NCBI GenBank assembly: GCA_024235175.1
Contig: JACKMX010000004.1
Span: 682,001 to 746,000, forward strand
Source: Chromatiaceae bacterium
GTDB lineage: Bacteria; Pseudomonadota; Gammaproteobacteria; Chromatiales; Chromatiaceae
Length of the DNA stretch: 64,000 bases
Direction of reading: 5' to 3'
In this document: positions 10,072-22,119 of the stretch, piece by piece
Numbering within the stretch: position 1 is the first letter of the stretch
Layout: each line of letters opens with the position of its first letter
The notes under the pieces: generated by a model
Told to the model about the DNA's origin: nothing
The model's database searches: none
What the model saw: the letters and a program-made list of their open reading frames with translations, nothing else
Program-made: the position numbers and the translations under genes

Positions 10072-11487
10072 TCAGCCGATTGCGCTGTCGAGGCCGGTGA
10101 AGGCAGCTTCTGCCGATGCCGGAGCATCTTTTGGAAAGTGAAGTGAAAACCTGGTGCCCTTTCCCGGCGCACTCTCGACCTCGATGGAGCCACCGTGGCG
10201 CTGCATTATGCCGTAGGAGATCGACAGCCCCAGTCCGGTCCCCTTGCCCACCGGTTTGGTGGTGTAGAAGGGGTTGAATATCTTTTTCAGCTGCTCGGGC
10301 GCCATGCCGACACCATTGTCCGCGACACTGACGACCACTTCGTCCTCACGCTTTTCGCTGGTGAGGCTAATCAGTCCTTTTTCCGGAATAGCCTGGGCAG
10401 CGTTCATGATAAGGTTGACCAACACCTGCCCCACCTCGCCCTTATTGCACATCACCTCTGCCGCGGGACACAGTTCCTTGACCACCTCGCAGTGATATTT
10501 GACCTGGTTCCAGACCAGCTGCAGCGTGTTCTCTATCACATCGTTCAGATCGGCCCTGGCGTAGCCGGAAGAGTCGGCGTGGGAGAACTCTTTCAAGCCG
10601 ATAACGATCGACTTGATGCGCTCGATCCCTTCATGTGTCTGACTGAGCAGGACCCGGGTATCCTCCATGACGTAGGAGATATCCTCCTGTTCATCCAGCT
10701 CCCGCAACTGATCGAACGGGCCGCGCATGGCGTCATCGAAATTGGTGATCGAGTTCGCCAAACTGTCGTACAGCGCAAACATCGTCTGTATCACTTCCAG
10801 ATAATCCACCAGCGTCGTGAAGTTGGCGTCGACGTACATCAGCGGGTTGTTGATCTCATGCGCAACACCCGCCGCCAGCATGCCAACAGATGCCATCTTC
10901 TCGGAGTGGACCAGCTGCGCCTGTTGCTCCTGCAGGGATCGATTGGCCTCCTTCAACTTCTTATTCACTTCGAGCAGCGACGCCAGCGCCTCCTCGTACG
11001 AGGTGGCCAGGTCGAGACGCATTCCGTCGAGGTAGAAGTGGCACTCTATTTCGCCATGTTCGCAGCCGATCACCCCGTAAGCGGTCTTGACCTGCGGGTA
11101 GCGCGGCTCTCCAAACAGGATTCTGGGCGCAGTGAAGGTGAGCTTGCTGAATGTCTTGTGCAGCTCGGTGATGCTGTCGCCGACAATCATGTTGAGCGCT
11201 TCGGAGAAGGCATCGCAGATCTCCGCTCTGGCTTGTTCCCGACCCCCGGACGGATCGTCCGGCTCGATGCCAAGGATGCGCAGGGCGGTCTCCTCCGGCA
11301 GAGCAAGAATGTACTCGCCGAAAACGGTACCCGTATAGAAGATGGAGATCACGAAGCGGTGGGCCGTCTGGATCGATGCGCACTCCCGTACCGGACGGAC
11401 CACTTCGGACTCGATACCGAACATATCGGCCAGCACACTGCGCGTCGATTCCAGAAAATATTGGGCGTTTTCGCAAATGTCAGTCAT
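10072..11487 (-). CDS. CheX-like domain fused to histidine kinase
   Basis: A 471-residue soluble protein. Residues 1-165 resemble the CheC/CheX/FliY phosphatase fold: the signature Asp-x3-Glu-x2-Asn is present as D92, E96 and N99 (in DAFSEALNMIVGD), with Pro121 about 22 residues later. A short coiled coil (165-195) leads to HisKA with His210 in AAGVAHEINNPL and a HATPase_c domain (N-box LVNLIMNAAQAIP, G1 VADNGVGMAP, G2 GKGTGLGLSISYG). No TM segments or PAS domain. CheX proteins dephosphorylate CheY-P; the fusion suggests one protein that both loads and unloads a regulator. The CheY-like gene is upstream on the same strand, 57 bp away, and a FliA-type promoter precedes the pair. Phosphatase activity is inferred from the motif. 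Confidence 0.88.
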   Translation of the reverse strand: MTDICENAQYFLESTRSVLADMFGIESEVVRPVRECASIQTAHRFVISIFYTGTVFGEYILALPEETALRILGIEPDDPSGGREQARAEICDAFSEALNMIVGDSITELHKTFSKLTFTAPRILFGEPRYPQVKTAYGVIGCEHGEIECHFYLDGMRLDLATSYEEALASLLEVNKKLKEANRSLQEQQAQLVHSEKMASVGMLAAGVAHEINNPLMYVDANFTTLVDYLEVIQTMFALYDSLANSITNFDDAMRGPFDQLRELDEQEDISYVMEDTRVLLSQTHEGIERIKSIVIGLKEFSHADSSGYARADLNDVIENTLQLVWNQVKYHCEVVKELCPAAEVMCNKGEVGQVLVNLIMNAAQAIPEKGLISLTSEKREDEVVVSVADNGVGMAPEQLKKIFNPFYTTKPVGKGTGLGLSISYGIMQRHGGSIEVESAPGKGTRFSLHFPKDAPASAEAAFTGLDSAIG

Positions 11488-11544
11488 TGGGGTGGCTCCG
11501 TGCCGCCGCTTGGATTGAGCGCCGGCGGCGCGCTGGAGAGACGG

Positions 11545-11928
11545 TCACGCGGCCGCCGCGGCGCGCTCGATGGTCGCAAAAAGGTGCGCCAACTGCTGCT
11601 CGTCTCTCACATCTATCGGCTTCTGGATGAAATCGAACGCCCCATGGGCGATGCACTCATCCACCACTCCCTTCTCCTTGATGGCGGAGACCATGATGAT
11701 CCTCGCACCCCGGTCGAACTCCATGATGTTTTCAAGGCACTCCCGGCCATCCATATTCGGCATGGTGATATCCAGCAGTACCACATCGGGTTGATACTTG
11801 GCGTAGAAGTCGACGCCTTCGAGACCGTCCCTGGCGGTATCCACTACCTGATAGCCACCGCTTTCGAGCGCCCGCTTCATCGTCTTGGAGATCCAGGCGC
11901 TGTCATCGACGATCAAAACACGCTTCAT
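11545..11928 (-). CDS. CheY-like single-domain response regulator
   Basis: A 127-residue stand-alone receiver: acidic pair in VLIVDDSAW, phosphoacceptor Asp in VVLLDITMPNMDG, Ser/Thr switch in IIMVSAIKEKG and Lys in IQKPIDV. It has no output domain, so it works through protein contact like CheY. It is the first gene of a two-gene unit with the CheX-kinase fusion, which is its likely kinase and phosphatase. A FliA-like promoter lies 34 bp upstream of the start, tying the unit to flagellar or chemotaxis expression. The C-terminus ends in an alanine run. Confidence 0.93.
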   Translation of the reverse strand: MKRVLIVDDSAWISKTMKRALESGGYQVVDTARDGLEGVDFYAKYQPDVVLLDITMPNMDGRECLENIMEFDRGARIIMVSAIKEKGVVDECIAHGAFDFIQKPIDVRDEQQLAHLFATIERAAAAA

Positions 11929-11961
11929 TACTCAACCGGCCCGTTGTTGGAGATGTATTTT

Positions 11962-11988
11962 TTAGCGGCAACACGCAGCCGGACTTTA
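11962..11988 (-). promoter_or_regulatory. FliA (sigma-28)-type promoter of the CheY-like/CheX-kinase unit
   Basis: Read on the minus strand: TAAAGTCC, an 11-base spacer, then GCCGCTAA. The enterobacterial sigma-28 consensus is TAAAGTTT-N11-GCCGATAA, so both boxes and the spacing fit. The start codon of the regulator gene is 34 bp downstream of the -10 box. Confidence 0.65.
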
Positions 11989-11992
11989 ATCA

Positions 11993-12148
11993 AACCTTCG
12001 GGTTGGCCCTATCCTCGATGAACATGGCGTGCATCGCCGGCATGTCAATCTCTGCATCAATGATAATGTCGCGGTCGATAAAAGCCGACTCTCGGATAGG
12101 GTTCCGGAGGATGGAACCGTCTATATCTTTCAGGCTTTGAGCGGCGGA
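11993..12148 (-). pseudogene. possible gene remnant, open frame without start, upstream of the CheY-like gene
   Basis: A 52-codon open frame bounded by stops has protein-like composition (fragments ILRNPIRESAFIDRDIIID and MPAMHAMFIEDRANPKV). It has no usable start near its upstream end; the first ATG gives only 17 residues. It ends just before the FliA-like promoter. I do not recognise the family. It could be the tail of a decayed gene or chance. Confidence 0.25.
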
Positions 12149-12489
12149 TCACCACTCAGACGGATACAGTTGAAAGCACACGGTTTTCACCTGCGTCTGC
12201 GATGAGATTTTCAGGGGCAATGGCGCAGCACTATTACCCGGATCAGAAATAGATCTGTCGGCCGCTTCTCTGCTTGGGGTCCACCACCCCCAATCACTGT
12301 CCATTTTTTTTACAGTTTCAGCCATCAGATGGCAGAGTTCAGGCAGAAAAACTATAAATTCTATTTATGAATTAGATATATAATATCTATGGCATGATTT
12401 TTGCTGCACACGCAAAGATCACTTGATCTGGATTAAAACAACTAACAACAACCGGCCGGTTCGAGGCCCTCCAACAAAGAGAGAGCGAT
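12149..12489. other. intergenic leader of the PEP-CTERM gene
   Basis: No gene seen. The part from about 12300 to 12420 is AT-rich with T and A runs and contains a perfect 17-bp palindrome at 12373-12389 (listed separately). It probably holds the promoter of the downstream plus-strand gene; I could not fix -35/-10 boxes with confidence. Confidence 0.4.
12373..12389. promoter_or_regulatory. 17-bp AT-rich palindrome, candidate operator
   Basis: TAGATATATAATATCTA is a perfect inverted repeat (7-bp arms, 3-bp centre) 100 bp upstream of the PEP-CTERM gene. It could bind a dimeric regulator or overlap a -10 element; no regulator is identified. Confidence 0.3.
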
Positions 12490-14352
12490 ATGGGAGTTTT
12501 GCGTTTAGTGCCAGCAATCTTAGGAGGTATGCTGAGCATACTCTCCTTCACCACACAGGCAACGGTAGTCACTTACGATCTTTCCTTCGAAACCAATGAC
12601 CAGAGCATCTGGGATACCGGTACCTCGTATCAGCTGAATAAAACCAACTTCATGGGCGTCGCCTGGGAGGATCAGAAGGTCAATCTCGACCTGATGGCGG
12701 GTAGCGCCAACGATCAGTTTATCAACATCGATCGTGTCACCTACGATGCAGCATTTGGCCTCTGTACTCTGGCCTACTCGGCTTCGACCTGCATCAACGG
12801 TCAAGCCGGACAAGCCTACGTGCCCGCCCTTGGCAACCGGCCTTCCGTGCGCAGTTGCGGCACCTGGGATTTCGGCTGCCAGGCCGCGCGTCTCGTTGAT
12901 CTCGGCAAGCGGGCCACCTACGACACTGCCTATGCCGCCTGCCGTCTGGCCTTCTCCTCCTCTGTCTGCATCAAAGGCCAGCCGTTGAAGCTGCCGGTGG
13001 CCGCACTGGGCACCGCACCGCCGCAATACGTTGACATAGACACCCGCAACGGTATCGAGCTCAACGGCTCCACCGACGGGCGGGTGGGCCTCGAGGTCGG
13101 TATCCAGATCGACAGCGGCTCGGTCGATGCAAAGGTCTCCTACCAGGCCAGCCTGGATATTCCGGATACGACCGCGCTGACACCGGGTGCCACCATCAGT
13201 TTCAATCCGAACAGCCTGCTGTCCGGCACCAACACCCTCGATACCACGTTCTCAACCGTGAAACTGTCGGTCGACGCGATTATGCAATTGTCCGGCAACG
13301 TGACGGTTGAAGCCTGCGCATCGCTGCTGGTGGTGCACGGCTGTGCGGTCGGCGGCTTGCCATTCAATATCGATGAGAAGGTACCGGTGCTGTCATTCAA
13401 CCAGGATGGCGAGGGTGGCATCGAACTGCTCGGGCGCGCGCCTTCCGCTTTCGGCTTGCCGGTCCCCGACGGTTTTCCGCTCGCGTTTGATATCGCCGGG
13501 ATGGCTGACCTGTCCATCTATCTGCCCCAGCCGAACGCCAGTGGCGGACTGGATCCCACCACCAATACGCTGAAAGCGTCCGGTCAGGACGATCTGGTCG
13601 ACCTTATCCTGGATCTTGACAACATAGTGGCGTCAGCAGCCGGCGTGCCTGGCCTGTTCGGCAACTCCTTGCCATCACTGGAGATCGGTGCTCTGGAAGT
13701 GGGCTCCTTCGGCTACGACATCATCAACGTCGGCATGGGGCCAACCATCGACCTGGTACAGGAGTTCGAACTCGATCCAACACTCTGGGTTACACTGCTG
13801 TTCGACCATCAGGTCGAGATCCTCGGCCAGCTGGTTACTGAGTTTACCTCCCCGTGGGATCTGCTGCCGAGCATCAAGTTCCTGTTCGACAACACCCTGG
13901 TCACGCCCACCTTCTTCCTGGACGCGGACCTGCTCAATCAGACGCTGCTCGACTTTGATCTCAATTTTCTTATCGATCTGTTGCAGATCACCTATGAGTT
14001 CCCGCTGCTGGATGTCGACGGCAAGCTCGGTATCGGCAATGTACTCGATAAAGCCGTGGATCTGTTCCAATCACCCGCCTTATACAGCAAACTGTTTGAT
14101 CTGCAGGGCTTCAATGCACTTAGTGGCGACAGCTTTATGATTGCCCTGGGCACAGACTCCCGGTTACCGGATACAAGATCCACCAGCCGGGTGAACAACA
14201 CCATCATTCTCCCTGAAATTTCGGCCGATCAGGTTCCCGAAGCAGGCACATTACTTCTGCTTTGCATCGGACTGGGCGGTCTCCTTGGTCTGAGGCGGCG
14301 TACAGGGGCTGTGCAGGTTCGGCCTGGAGCGGCCTGTCAAGTCCTGGCATAA
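12490..14352 (+). CDS. PEP-CTERM sorting domain protein, unknown function
   Basis: A 620-residue exported protein. The N-terminus has a signal peptide (LVPAILGGMLSILSFTTQA) and the C-terminus has a PEP-CTERM-type tail: VPEAGTLLLLCIGLGGLLG followed by an Arg cluster, here with an unusual 17-residue extension past the arginines. The body is beta-rich and acidic. Near residues 80-180 a unit occurs twice, each with TYDxAxxxC, LAxS, CIxGQ and a PALG/VAALG motif, giving paired cysteines. The family tail is recognised by an exosortase, which is not in this window. The product is likely handled at the outer membrane or secreted. The start has a purine-rich site (AAAGAGAGAGCG). A small secreted-protein gene follows on the same strand, 81 bp later. 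Confidence 0.8.
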   Translation: MGVLRLVPAILGGMLSILSFTTQATVVTYDLSFETNDQSIWDTGTSYQLNKTNFMGVAWEDQKVNLDLMAGSANDQFINIDRVTYDAAFGLCTLAYSASTCINGQAGQAYVPALGNRPSVRSCGTWDFGCQAARLVDLGKRATYDTAYAACRLAFSSSVCIKGQPLKLPVAALGTAPPQYVDIDTRNGIELNGSTDGRVGLEVGIQIDSGSVDAKVSYQASLDIPDTTALTPGATISFNPNSLLSGTNTLDTTFSTVKLSVDAIMQLSGNVTVEACASLLVVHGCAVGGLPFNIDEKVPVLSFNQDGEGGIELLGRAPSAFGLPVPDGFPLAFDIAGMADLSIYLPQPNASGGLDPTTNTLKASGQDDLVDLILDLDNIVASAAGVPGLFGNSLPSLEIGALEVGSFGYDIINVGMGPTIDLVQEFELDPTLWVTLLFDHQVEILGQLVTEFTSPWDLLPSIKFLFDNTLVTPTFFLDADLLNQTLLDFDLNFLIDLLQITYEFPLLDVDGKLGIGNVLDKAVDLFQSPALYSKLFDLQGFNALSGDSFMIALGTDSRLPDTRSTSRVNNTIILPEISADQVPEAGTLLLLCIGLGGLLGLRRRTGAVQVRPGAACQVLA

Positions 14353-14433
14353 TCCCCACCCAACGGGCGGTGCAGCAGCCATACCCGGCAGCTGCGCCGC
14401 CCACCGTTTGAGTCGTATGAATCCGGAAATGAC

Positions 14434-15027
14434 ATGATGTCGATGAAACAGTTGCGCTGGCTGCTATCTGGTTTACTGCTGCAGATTTCAACTGCACAGG
14501 CCGCGGACGCCAATGGTGAATTCGTGGTCAAGGGTGCGGGGCTTCTCCCATGCAATGTTTATACTGCGGAGCGCGAGAAGCGATCCAACATCTACTACCT
14601 GATCGGCGGCTGGTTAGAAGGTTTTCTCAGTGCACATAACAAATATGCCGCAGACACCTATGATGTTGTCTCATTCGAGGGTCTCGAACTGCTGCTTGCC
14701 ATCATAGACAACCATTGCCGCGCCAATCCGCAGGATCGACTCTTTCCGGTGGTCAATACGATCGTTGCCAAGCTGAATGAAGATCGGATACGCAGCAAAT
14801 CTGCGGGAATCGAGCTTGCCGAAGGAGAACGCAAAACGGTGCTCTATCGCGAAACCATCCAGCGCATCCAGGAGAAGCTCAAACAGCTTGGCCTGTTCCA
14901 TGCGGAGATAGATGGCATGTTCAACGATGCCACACGCTCAGCGGTAATCGCGTTTCAGACCGATATCGGATTCGAAACCACTGGCTTCCCGGACCAGGCC
15001 ACCCTGTGGCGACTGTTCCGGCGCTGA
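14434..15027 (+). CDS. exported protein with C-terminal peptidoglycan-binding-like domain
   Basis: A 197-residue protein with a signal peptide (LRWLLSGLLLQISTAQA, cleavage near residue 24). The middle part, with three Cys and GWLEGFLSAHNKYAADTYD, is not recognised. Residues about 135-195 match the PG_binding_1 pattern: IQEKLKQLGLFHAEIDGMFND, then SAVIAFQTDIGF and FPDQATLWRLF. Such domains hold proteins to the cell wall. It is transcribed in the same direction as the PEP-CTERM gene and is followed by a clear hairpin terminator, so the two could share a transcript. No catalytic domain is visible. Confidence 0.75.
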   Translation: MMSMKQLRWLLSGLLLQISTAQAADANGEFVVKGAGLLPCNVYTAEREKRSNIYYLIGGWLEGFLSAHNKYAADTYDVVSFEGLELLLAIIDNHCRANPQDRLFPVVNTIVAKLNEDRIRSKSAGIELAEGERKTVLYRETIQRIQEKLKQLGLFHAEIDGMFNDATRSAVIAFQTDIGFETTGFPDQATLWRLFRR

Positions 15028-15109
15028 ATCCAAACCACAGCGTCCACAGCGCCCCTTCCTCTCCACACCCGGCTTCCATCCTCCCTCTGCGGCGGGGTGC
15101 GCGCCAGCG

Positions 15110-15144
15110 CCTCCATCAGGTTTCCCTGATGGAGGTTTAACTTT
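15110..15144 (+). terminator. hairpin terminator after the 14434 gene
   Basis: Perfect 11-bp stem CCTCCATCAGG / CCTGATGGAGG with a 4-base loop, followed by TTTAACTTT. It lies 83 bp after the stop of the peptidoglycan-binding-like gene. Confidence 0.65.
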
Positions 15145-15307
15145 GGCGGCCGGCCAGCCGATATAAGCCGGAATGGAGTTGCTATCAGCTGCGCAAGGCA
15201 ATCATCCAGCCATCGTATTTTCGTTTTGCATCTCGAAGAATCTCCAGGGAAGAGATTTTTCGAGGCCCCTTTAAAGTAAAGTTCTGAAGGCGCATGGGTC
15301 CGGAATA

Positions 15308-18838
<3,531 letters not shown>

Positions 18839-18973
18839 CGACGTTGCTGCTTCCAGGAACAATTGCCGTATGCACAGGCCTCGGCACGGCAAACATGGTG
18901 TAGCCAATGCCGCATAAGCGCCAGGAGCCAAAATCTTCCGGTTCCGAAGGGGTTGCGTCGGAATTGAGGATGG

Positions 18974-19231
18974 TCAGGAGTCTTGCTCCTCGCTCAGGTT
19001 TGCCAGGACCTGTTCGCCCTTGCTGCGCTGCGCCCTGACGATCGCAAGTTCGGTACTCAATCGCTTCTGCTTGTTTTTATTCTTCTCCTTGCTCAACTTC
19101 TGTTCCAGTCCAGCCTCTTTTTTACTCAGCTTCTCCAGCAGCACCTCCAGCTCATCTTTGTGATCGCGCTGTTTCTGCCCTTCCCTATCCAGCCAACCGG
19201 CAATTCTCTTCAACAGTTTTTTTCTTTTCAT
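18974..19231 (-). CDS. small charged coiled-coil protein
   Basis: An 85-residue, Lys/Glu/Gln-rich protein with heptad-like pattern over most of its length (LEVLLEKLSKKEAGLEQKL) and no signal peptide or TM segment. I chose the ATG at 19231 because GGAG sits 8 bases before it; the frame is open further upstream to 19297, which would overlap the Na/Pi transporter gene. With this start it lies 16 bp after that gene's stop on the same strand, so it is probably co-transcribed. Function unknown; it is too short and low in complexity to assign. Confidence 0.6.
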   Translation of the reverse strand: MKRKKLLKRIAGWLDREGQKQRDHKDELEVLLEKLSKKEAGLEQKLSKEKNKNKQKRLSTELAIVRAQRSKGEQVLANLSEEQDS

Positions 19232-19247
19232 CAGAACTTCTCCATCA

Positions 19248-21083
19248 TCATGGGTTTGCGTTGATTTGCCGAGCTGCGGCTTCCGTTTCCTCACCAATCC
19301 GCATAAGCTCGTCTTCGTTTAACGCGACGTCGTGCGCCGCCAGCTCCAATCCCTGATCACGGCTCACAAACAGGCTTTGCGAGGCCTCGATCAGATTGAC
19401 CGAGATGTCATGCGCGAAACCACTGTCATTGATCAAAGAGGATCCCATGCCGGGTGTGATGGCGTGCTGGCTGATAAGATCTGCGATCAGCTGATTGATG
19501 CTCTCCTGCTCCTCGACCGCCTGCAGCTTCAATGCATCCAGCGAGAGCGCATCGACGGTATCGCTGCCGCCCGATCGAATGCTCTCCAATTCGCGAATGA
19601 TCAGTCCCAACTGCAGCCGGATTCGGTTGTACAGCTCGCGCATTTTCTGATTCTCCGCGTCGGCATCCACATACTCAATCAGATTCTCCTGTATGTTGCG
19701 CGTGTCCTTGACCGCCTCCACCATGCGGGTCGAGGCGTTGCGCAGCCAGCGCAAACCGGAAGAGTGCTCCTCCTTTCGGGCAAAGGGTGCGCTGCTGATA
19801 AAGGCGACGATAGCACTGTAGATCCCCTTGATATGCTTATCGTACATGGCGTCTATGTCGAACACGTGTACGCGCTGTTGCACCGCGATAGCCTGCTCCA
19901 AATCGTCGTCGGACGCGACCAGCTCCCGCTTCAGGCCAAGCCCGTCCCCGATGATCCGCAATGCCGCCTCGTATACCCGCAGCGTCTCCTTGCGCACCGC
20001 CTCCAGTGCGGTCTCGGGAAACGCCGCCGAGGCATCGGTAAGGTATTTCGGCTGGTCCACATCGGGCTTCTTTTCCGGAATGAAGCGCTCCAGATTGGTT
20101 ACCAGCTGATTCATCAACGGCAACATCACCAGGATTCCGAGCAGGTTGAAAATCGAATGAAATACGGCCAGTTTGAGCGTGTAGTCCTCCTCCGCGATAC
20201 CGACCGCCAACGAGACGACATTGACCAGATCAACCAATTGATAGATGAAAACGATGGCAATGACACCAGTCACCAGGTTGAATATCAGATGCGCCGCGGC
20301 CAGACGCTTGCCCCCCTCATTGGAGCTCATGGCACCCAGAATCGCGGTAATCGTGGTACCTATGTTGGCGCCGATCGCCAATGCCAGTGCATTCTCATAA
20401 GTGATCTGCCCCGCTGCCAGTGCGGTGATAGTCAACACCAGCGTCGCGTGACTGGACTGCATAACAACAGTGGCGAAGATGCCGATTGCCGTGAACAGCA
20501 GCACACCAGGATAGCCGGATACCGCAAACTCAGCCAGATTGAGCGTCTCCTTATAGGCTTCGAATCCATCCTTCATAAAGTGGATGCCAAGAAACAGAAA
20601 ACCCAGCCCGGCGAGAATATAGCCTATACCCTTGAGCGACTTGGAGGACTGAAAAATCAGGATTACGCCGAATGCCAACATCGGCATCGCGTAAGCAGCG
20701 ATATTCACCTTGAGACCGAAACCGGCGATCAGCCAGGCGCCGGTGGTGGTACCCAGATTAGCGCCGAAAATGATACCGATACCGGCAGCCAGCGTAATCA
20801 GTCCGGCGCCAAGAAAAGAGATGGCGATTACCGAAACCAGCGAACTGGACTGCATGACAGTGGTGCTGACGATGCCGAACAGCACACTTTTCCAGGTAGA
20901 CGCGGTGGTGCGCCGCAACAGACGTTCCAGCGCGCCTCCGGTGAAGGCCTGAAATCCCTGCTCCAGCGAGAGCATTCCGAACAGGAACACGGCGACGCCG
21001 GCGGCGATGGTCTTGAAATTCGGGCTGATCCAGAAACCATAGGCCAGCACCAGCAGAATGGTCGGCAAAAGGATTTTTTTCAT
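19248..21083 (-). CDS. Na+/phosphate symporter, NptA/YjbB family, with PhoU-like C-terminal domain
   Basis: About 611 residues. The membrane part has the two inverted Na/Pi repeats with Gln-Ser-Ser signatures: TTVMQSSSLVSVIA and VVMQSSHATLVLT, each paired with a GANLGTT or GANIGTT motif. The C-terminal 230 residues are helical and resemble the PhoU-like regulatory domain common in this family. The role is sodium-coupled uptake or, in some members, export of phosphate across the inner membrane. I chose ATG 21083 (MKKILLPTILL) because the preceding 38 residues of the open frame look non-coding and AGGGTGG lies just upstream. The coiled-coil gene follows closely. The upstream region is very AT-rich with short ACATTT/AAATGT inverted repeats. 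Confidence 0.9.
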   Translation of the reverse strand: MKKILLPTILLVLAYGFWISPNFKTIAAGVAVFLFGMLSLEQGFQAFTGGALERLLRRTTASTWKSVLFGIVSTTVMQSSSLVSVIAISFLGAGLITLAAGIGIIFGANLGTTTGAWLIAGFGLKVNIAAYAMPMLAFGVILIFQSSKSLKGIGYILAGLGFLFLGIHFMKDGFEAYKETLNLAEFAVSGYPGVLLFTAIGIFATVVMQSSHATLVLTITALAAGQITYENALALAIGANIGTTITAILGAMSSNEGGKRLAAAHLIFNLVTGVIAIVFIYQLVDLVNVVSLAVGIAEEDYTLKLAVFHSIFNLLGILVMLPLMNQLVTNLERFIPEKKPDVDQPKYLTDASAAFPETALEAVRKETLRVYEAALRIIGDGLGLKRELVASDDDLEQAIAVQQRVHVFDIDAMYDKHIKGIYSAIVAFISSAPFARKEEHSSGLRWLRNASTRMVEAVKDTRNIQENLIEYVDADAENQKMRELYNRIRLQLGLIIRELESIRSGGSDTVDALSLDALKLQAVEEQESINQLIADLISQHAITPGMGSSLINDSGFAHDISVNLIEASQSLFVSRDQGLELAAHDVALNEDELMRIGEETEAAARQINANP

Positions 21084-21532
21084 CAATGTCTTATCCACCC
21101 TGAAAGAGAATGAAAACAGGTTCGTCGAAATCCGTTGTGAAACTGCTGCGGATATGTAGCCCAAAACGATTACCGCTCCGCTTTGGTCATCCAGCACCTA
21201 TCCAGCAGGCTCCTGCCGATACTTCATTGGTCCGGAATGGCGTTTTATATATTAAACATTTAAAAATAAATGTCCATTTATACTAAACATTTTTCCAATG
21301 GGTGGTGAGATTGCAACTTTTATGATGACCACTCTGATAAGGTCTCAACAGCATGATGAGCGGCCTAGCCGCAGGCCACCAGTGCGGTTCGGCCTGCCCC
21401 ATCACTAAAGATCTTCCGCTTTCCGCCGTTAATCTCCCCCGACATTCAATGGTTAAAAAGGAGCTGTCGAGCGCAATGGACGACCCCTTTTTACGACAAT
21501 TCAACTGAGCTTCCGGAACGAGGAGAAAGGTA
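21084..21532. other. divergent intergenic region between Na/Pi symporter and PDC-sensor genes
   Basis: No gene seen. It has an AT-rich block near 21240-21295 with inverted ACATTT/AAATGT arms that may carry the symporter promoter, and a FliA-like promoter for the plus-strand sensor genes at 21406-21432. Confidence 0.5.
21406..21432 (+). promoter_or_regulatory. FliA (sigma-28)-type promoter of the PDC-sensor/MCP pair
   Basis: TAAAGATC, an 11-base spacer, then GCCGTTAA, against the consensus TAAAGTTT-N11-GCCGATAA. It is 100 bp upstream of the PDC-sensor start. Confidence 0.6.
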
Positions 21533-22090
21533 ATGAGGATGATCAAGGTAGTGGCATTTGGTGCTGTTGCGCTCTTCACATCGCTGGTAATGGCCGAAAA
21601 GGCACCTGAATCGGTTGAGCGCCTGGCGCCGACGCTGAAGGCGTGGGGGGAGAACCCGATCGTGGTCGCGGCAGTCAAGGCACAGAACGCGAAGGGAGAG
21701 AGTCTTGACCAGATCAAGCAACGGGATGCCTCATGGCGCGCCACCAGCGGTGTAGACGACTTTATGCGGTCACTACTGGAGAGCGATACCGCCAAGGAGC
21801 TGATGAAGCTGGAGACGAGTAAACCCTACTTCTTCGAGTTGTTTCTGATGGACAGCCAGGGCGCCAACGTCGCAATGACAAACAAGACCTCCGACTATTG
21901 GCAGGGCGACGAAGCGAAATTCACCGAATCATTCAAGGGAGGCAGCGGCGCGATACATATAGGCGACGTTGAATTTGATGAGAGCGCCCAAGCCTATCTG
22001 GTACAGATATCGGTGCCGGTGATGGATGGAGGCAGCGCGGTCGGCGCCATGACTATCGGCGTGAACGTTGACAAATTGGAAGCCCAATAA
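21533..22090 (+). CDS. periplasmic PDC/Cache-type sensor protein without TM or output domain
   Basis: A 185-residue protein with a signal peptide (VVAFGAVALFTSLVMA) and one PDC-like sensor domain: an N-terminal long helix, then FFELFLMDSQGANVAMTNKT and a conserved WQGDEAKF motif, ending in VGAMTIGVNVDKL. This matches small soluble PDC-sensor proteins found beside chemoreceptors. An MCP gene begins 29 bp downstream on the same strand with its own ribosome site (CACAGGAGAGC). The likely role is to bind a small ligand in the periplasm and pass the signal to that MCP, whose own periplasmic part is a helical bundle; this partnership is inferred from context. Ligand unknown. Confidence 0.8.
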   Translation: MRMIKVVAFGAVALFTSLVMAEKAPESVERLAPTLKAWGENPIVVAAVKAQNAKGESLDQIKQRDASWRATSGVDDFMRSLLESDTAKELMKLETSKPYFFELFLMDSQGANVAMTNKTSDYWQGDEAKFTESFKGGSGAIHIGDVEFDESAQAYLVQISVPVMDGGSAVGAMTIGVNVDKLEAQ

Positions 22091-22119
22091 ACCCACTTTT
22101 TGGTCACAGGAGAGCATTC

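Noticed and set aside
12080..12150. c-di-GMP riboswitch before the PEP-CTERM gene
   Set aside because: GGGTTCCGGAGGATGGAACC looked GEMM-like, but conserved riboswitch positions are absent and the stretch is 350 bp from the gene; on the minus strand it reads as a protein remnant.
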